From CAZVCJ01 sp964625745 (lineage in GTDB: Bacteria > Chloroflexota > Anaerolineae > VGOG01): 7,379 nt of DNA. The position numbers and the translations under genes are program-made. A model generated the notes under the pieces. It was not told where the DNA came from. It saw nothing but the letters and a program-made list of their open reading frames with translations, and did not search any database. Shown here one piece after another: positions 5,605 to 7,379 of this stretch. Each line of letters opens with the position of its first letter. Positions within the stretch are counted from its first letter, which is position 1. The stretch lies in contig CAZVCJ010000196.1 of the NCBI GenBank assembly GCA_964625745.1, positions 1 to 7,379 on the forward strand. The letters are read 5' to 3'.

Positions 5605-6477
5605 CTACTTGGTCAGCCGGTTGATCCGCTCCACGTGCTCTGGATCGTAGCAATCTCCGAAGCGGGTCTGGGGCATTTCTGCCTTGCGGGCCATCAGTTC
5701 CTCGTACTCATCGTCGTCCACGAAGGCCACGCAGCGGCCGATGCTGGACTCCCCGTCCACGAACCGCCAGGGGAAGAAGCCGATGGTCGCCCGCCGATTG
5801 GCCAGCAGGTCAATGTCACCCCCGATGCACTCGGCGTGGATGATGCCGTGGGGAAACAGCTCGATGTGCATCAACTGGTACTTGTCGGGGGTGAACCGCT
5901 CCGCCAGCGGCTGTCCGTACACCTCCTGGAACACCTGGTCGGCCTCGGCTGCCTGGCGGGGCATCCAGTCGCGGATGATGGTGTTCATGGGATGGTCCGC
6001 ACTGCCGCAGTCCACGCCGATCCAGCGGATCTTCTTCTCCCGTGCCCACTCGGCGAACTCGCGGTCGGGGCCGGGGTGCTGCACCATGTAGCGGATCTCG
6101 TCGGCGGTGGGCATGTCCCAGCCGAAGTGGTGGTAGCCGGTGTGGACGATCAGGATGTCGCCCTCTCGTACCTCCACCCGCTCCTCGACCATCTTCGAGG
6201 TGTAGATGTGGTAGTCGCCCGTGGCGTCGGACAGGTCCACCACCGCGCCTGGCCCCACCAGGAACTCGTTCAGTTGCAGGGCGGCGATGTCCTTGCCTGG
6301 GGTGTAGAAGTGGATCTCGCCGTCCAGGTGGGTGCCCAGGTGGTTGGAGTGGGTGAGCACCTGGCCGTTGGCTCCGTTGGGGGCCAGCCGCTTGAAGTAC
6401 TTGAGCTGCAGCGGCTCGTAGGTGGGCCACGGTGGCGTGGCGATGCCTAAAGGGATGGTCAGGTCTATCAGTTTCAT
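5605..6477 (-). CDS. Cyclase family metal-dependent hydrolase (kynurenine formamidase/isatin hydrolase superfamily)
   Basis: A 290-residue protein, longer than kynurenine formamidase KynB (about 210). The signature HxGTHxDxxxH is complete: H46, G48-T49-H50, D52, H56, the metal-binding core of the PF04199 superfamily. Further conserved points are HTGYHHFGW (112-120), GVDCGSADHP (154-163) and HIELFPHGIIHAE (204-216) with candidate second-metal ligands. Family members hydrolyse amide or lactam bonds (N-formylkynurenine, isatin) in the cytosol using Mn or Zn. The ATG overlaps the upstream PIN-like gene by ATGA and has AGGAGG 6 bases before it. It sits between two toxin-antitoxin-like pairs and upstream of a CoA-transferase, so its product may be a carboxylic acid that is then activated to a CoA ester; that link is inference. 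High-GC gene. No kynurenine-pathway neighbours are visible, so a KynB call is not justified. Confidence 0.92.
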   Translation of the reverse strand: MKLIDLTIPLGIATPPWPTYEPLQLKYFKRLAPNGANGQVLTHSNHLGTHLDGEIHFYTPGKDIAALQLNEFLVGPGAVVDLSDATGDYHIYTSKMVEERVEVREGDILIVHTGYHHFGWDMPTADEIRYMVQHPGPDREFAEWAREKKIRWIGVDCGSADHPMNTIIRDWMPRQAAEADQVFQEVYGQPLAERFTPDKYQLMHIELFPHGIIHAECIGGDIDLLANRRATIGFFPWRFVDGESSIGRCVAFVDDDEYEELMARKAEMPQTRFGDCYDPEHVERINRLTK

Positions 6478-6845
6478 GGGAATCCTCCTTTTGCAACAGG
6501 CTCTTTGAACTCGGCTAAATTGCGGATCATGTCTCGCATGTCTTTGGCAGTGACCGACTCGAGAAAATTGACCAATCGTCGCAACATCTCACCGAACTCC
6601 AATTGCTGAGAGGTGACTATGCCGCTGTGGTGTTGGCCAGAGTCCCACCACGCGAGATAGTGCGGCACAAAGTCCTGTGAGTTGCAAGTAACGAGAACAC
6701 GACTCTGAGCGGCTGCATATTCGAGCTGAGCTAAGTCGGGCAATTCGGCATTGCCTACTTCCCAGGCTCCAACGGCATCGTAGCTCCGAGTGCGCAGTTG
6801 CACAGCCAGCCGGCAACTGATGTCGTGATCGAGATAAAGCTTCAC
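6474..6845 (-). CDS. DUF5615 PIN-like nuclease/toxin-like protein (pair 2)
   Basis: A 123-residue protein if read from GTG 6845, which I prefer: it gives the exact N-terminus MKLYLDHD expected for DUF5615 and a 4-base GTGA overlap with the DUF433 stop, matching the other junctions. An upstream in-frame GTG at 6869 would add eight residues. There is no strong ribosome-binding site, so translation would depend on coupling to the antitoxin gene. Acidic positions: D6/D8, D37 in ELPDLAQLEYA, and TCNSQDF with N55/D58, where N replaces the first Asp seen in pair 1; an Asn there is common among PIN-like relatives. The C-terminal 40 residues are helical and charged. Its TGA overlaps the cyclase ATG. 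RNase activity is plausible, not shown. Confidence 0.83.
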   Translation of the reverse strand: MKLYLDHDISCRLAVQLRTRSYDAVGAWEVGNAELPDLAQLEYAAAQSRVLVTCNSQDFVPHYLAWWDSGQHHSGIVTSQQLEFGEMLRRLVNFLESVTAKDMRDMIRNLAEFKEPVAKGGFP

Positions 6846-7228
6846 CCGTCGCTGCGTATTGTCACCCACGTCAGTGCCTCCTGATTGGCCTCTATCTCAT
6901 CCTCGATCTCGGCCTTGTGCTCGTGATAATAGCTCAGCGCGTCGTAGACCTGGGCCAGCGTCAGAGGTGGGTAATCCGCCACAATCTGCTCAGGCGAATC
7001 ACCGAGGCGTGTGCGTTCGACGATGGTGCGGACGCTGATGCGCGTGCCAGCGACGATCGGTCGCCCGCCACACACGCCGTTGACCCGCACAATGTGCGGA
7101 TGTTCCGTCAGAGTGCGAGGCGGAATCGCCTGAACTAATCGCCCCACGGTCTTTTGCAACGTTTGAAGCACATCCTTGATGCTGTTCAACTCGGTATAGA
7201 GTTGCTGTGTGTCCGTCTGCATTGTCAT
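6842..7228 (-). CDS. DUF433 antitoxin-like protein with N-terminal coiled-coil extension (pair 2)
   Basis: A 128-residue protein, longer than the usual 75-100. Residues 1-37 form a heptad-like helix (LNSIKDVLQTLQKTVGRLVQAI), suggesting an extra oligomerisation segment. The DUF433 domain follows: HIVRVNGVCGGRPIVAGTRI (45-64) and DYPPLTLAQVYDALSYYHEH (85-104). The acidic tail (AEIEDEIEANQ, 106-116) may wrap the toxin. ATG 7228 has AGGAGG 8 bases upstream; two closer ATGs are out of frame and stop at once. The stop overlaps the PIN-like gene by 4 bases. It lies 43 bases after the stop of the Cys-rich gene, without a clear promoter between, so co-transcription with it is possible. Confidence 0.87.
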   Translation of the reverse strand: MTMQTDTQQLYTELNSIKDVLQTLQKTVGRLVQAIPPRTLTEHPHIVRVNGVCGGRPIVAGTRISVRTIVERTRLGDSPEQIVADYPPLTLAQVYDALSYYHEHKAEIEDEIEANQEALTWVTIRSDG

Positions 7229-7271
7229 TTCATCATCCTCCTATTCCTAACTTATACGCAGCTATTGCTTC

Positions 7272-7379
7272 TCATTCCCTGTGACAGGCCCCTATGTGCT
7301 CCTGACACGTCACCCGCCCGCAGACCGGGCAGCGGATCTGGCTGTGGACGCAGAGGGGTTTGCCGCACACGGCGCAGGC
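7272..7379 (-). CDS. C-terminal end of a Cys-rich, tandem zinc-binding protein (partial)
   Basis: The last 35 codons of a gene that begins right of the window; frame is open to the edge and stops at TGA 7272-7274. The tail holds two aligned copies of CxVCGxxxC: C2/C5/C10 with H12, and C17/C20/C25 with H28, then C32/H33. This is a tandem zinc-ribbon/treble-clef-like arrangement. Too little is visible to name the protein or assign a role. Coding is supported by the regular Cys spacing, since a random frame would not give it. Confidence 0.72.
   Translation of the reverse strand, partial: ACAVCGKPLCVHSQIRCPVCGRVTCQEHIGACHRE

Noticed and set aside
5560..6450. Plus-strand frame of 296 codons antisense to the cyclase
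   Set aside because: Shadow of a high-GC gene; the cyclase on the minus strand has its complete HxGTHxDxxxH motif.
5605..6477. Calling the cyclase gene kynB
   Set aside because: Length of 290 residues and absence of any kynurenine-pathway neighbour; only the superfamily is supported.
1..7379. CRISPR array, tRNA, rRNA or insertion sequence
   Set aside because: No regularly spaced repeats, no cloverleaf with a T-loop consensus, no rRNA-like stretch and no transposase were seen on either strand.

Overview
Every supportable gene in this 7.4-kb window lies on the minus strand, so transcription runs from high to low coordinates. The window looks bacterial: compact genes with strong GGAGG-type ribosome-binding sites, stop/start overlaps, and sigma70-type promoters. 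The mix of DUF433/PIN-like small gene pairs, CoA-ester enzymes and an FdrA-like protein would suit a Chloroflexota (Anaerolineae/Dehalococcoidia-like) metagenomic genome, but this is a weak taxonomic inference from gene content only.

Three transcription units can be read. (1) Right to centre (7379 to 3782): the Cys-rich C-terminal tail of an unidentified protein, then a tight run of DUF433 antitoxin-like, DUF5615 PIN-like, metal-dependent cyclase/hydrolase, a second DUF433, a second DUF5615, and a class III (CaiB/BaiF) CoA-transferase. Three junctions share a 4-base stop/start overlap and two others are 10-17 bases apart, so two toxin-antitoxin-like pairs are woven into a metabolic operon. 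(2) Centre (3740 to about 1195): a consensus promoter (TTGACA-N17-TATACT), a leader of about 185 nt with a C/G-run palindrome, then three ATGA-coupled genes: a GNAT-like protein, a thiolase-fold protein and a DUF35 zinc-ribbon/OB-fold protein, followed by a candidate terminator. The thiolase has proline where the family has its nucleophilic cysteine. (3) Left (1034 to the window edge): a second consensus promoter, 24/30 identical to the first across its core, a structured leader of about 125 nt, and the 5' half of an fdrA-like gene.

How they fit: the thiolase/DUF35 pair, CoA-transferase, cyclase-type hydrolase and FdrA (an acyl-CoA-synthetase-like fold) together suggest catabolism of an organic acid, amide or cyclic compound through CoA or carbamoyl intermediates. 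The substrate cannot be read from the sequence. The shared promoter/operator sequence suggests units 2 and 3 are co-regulated. Unit 2 is visibly lower in GC than unit 1 (hand count 32/60 at 2281-2340 against 43/60 at 6061-6120), consistent with a different origin.
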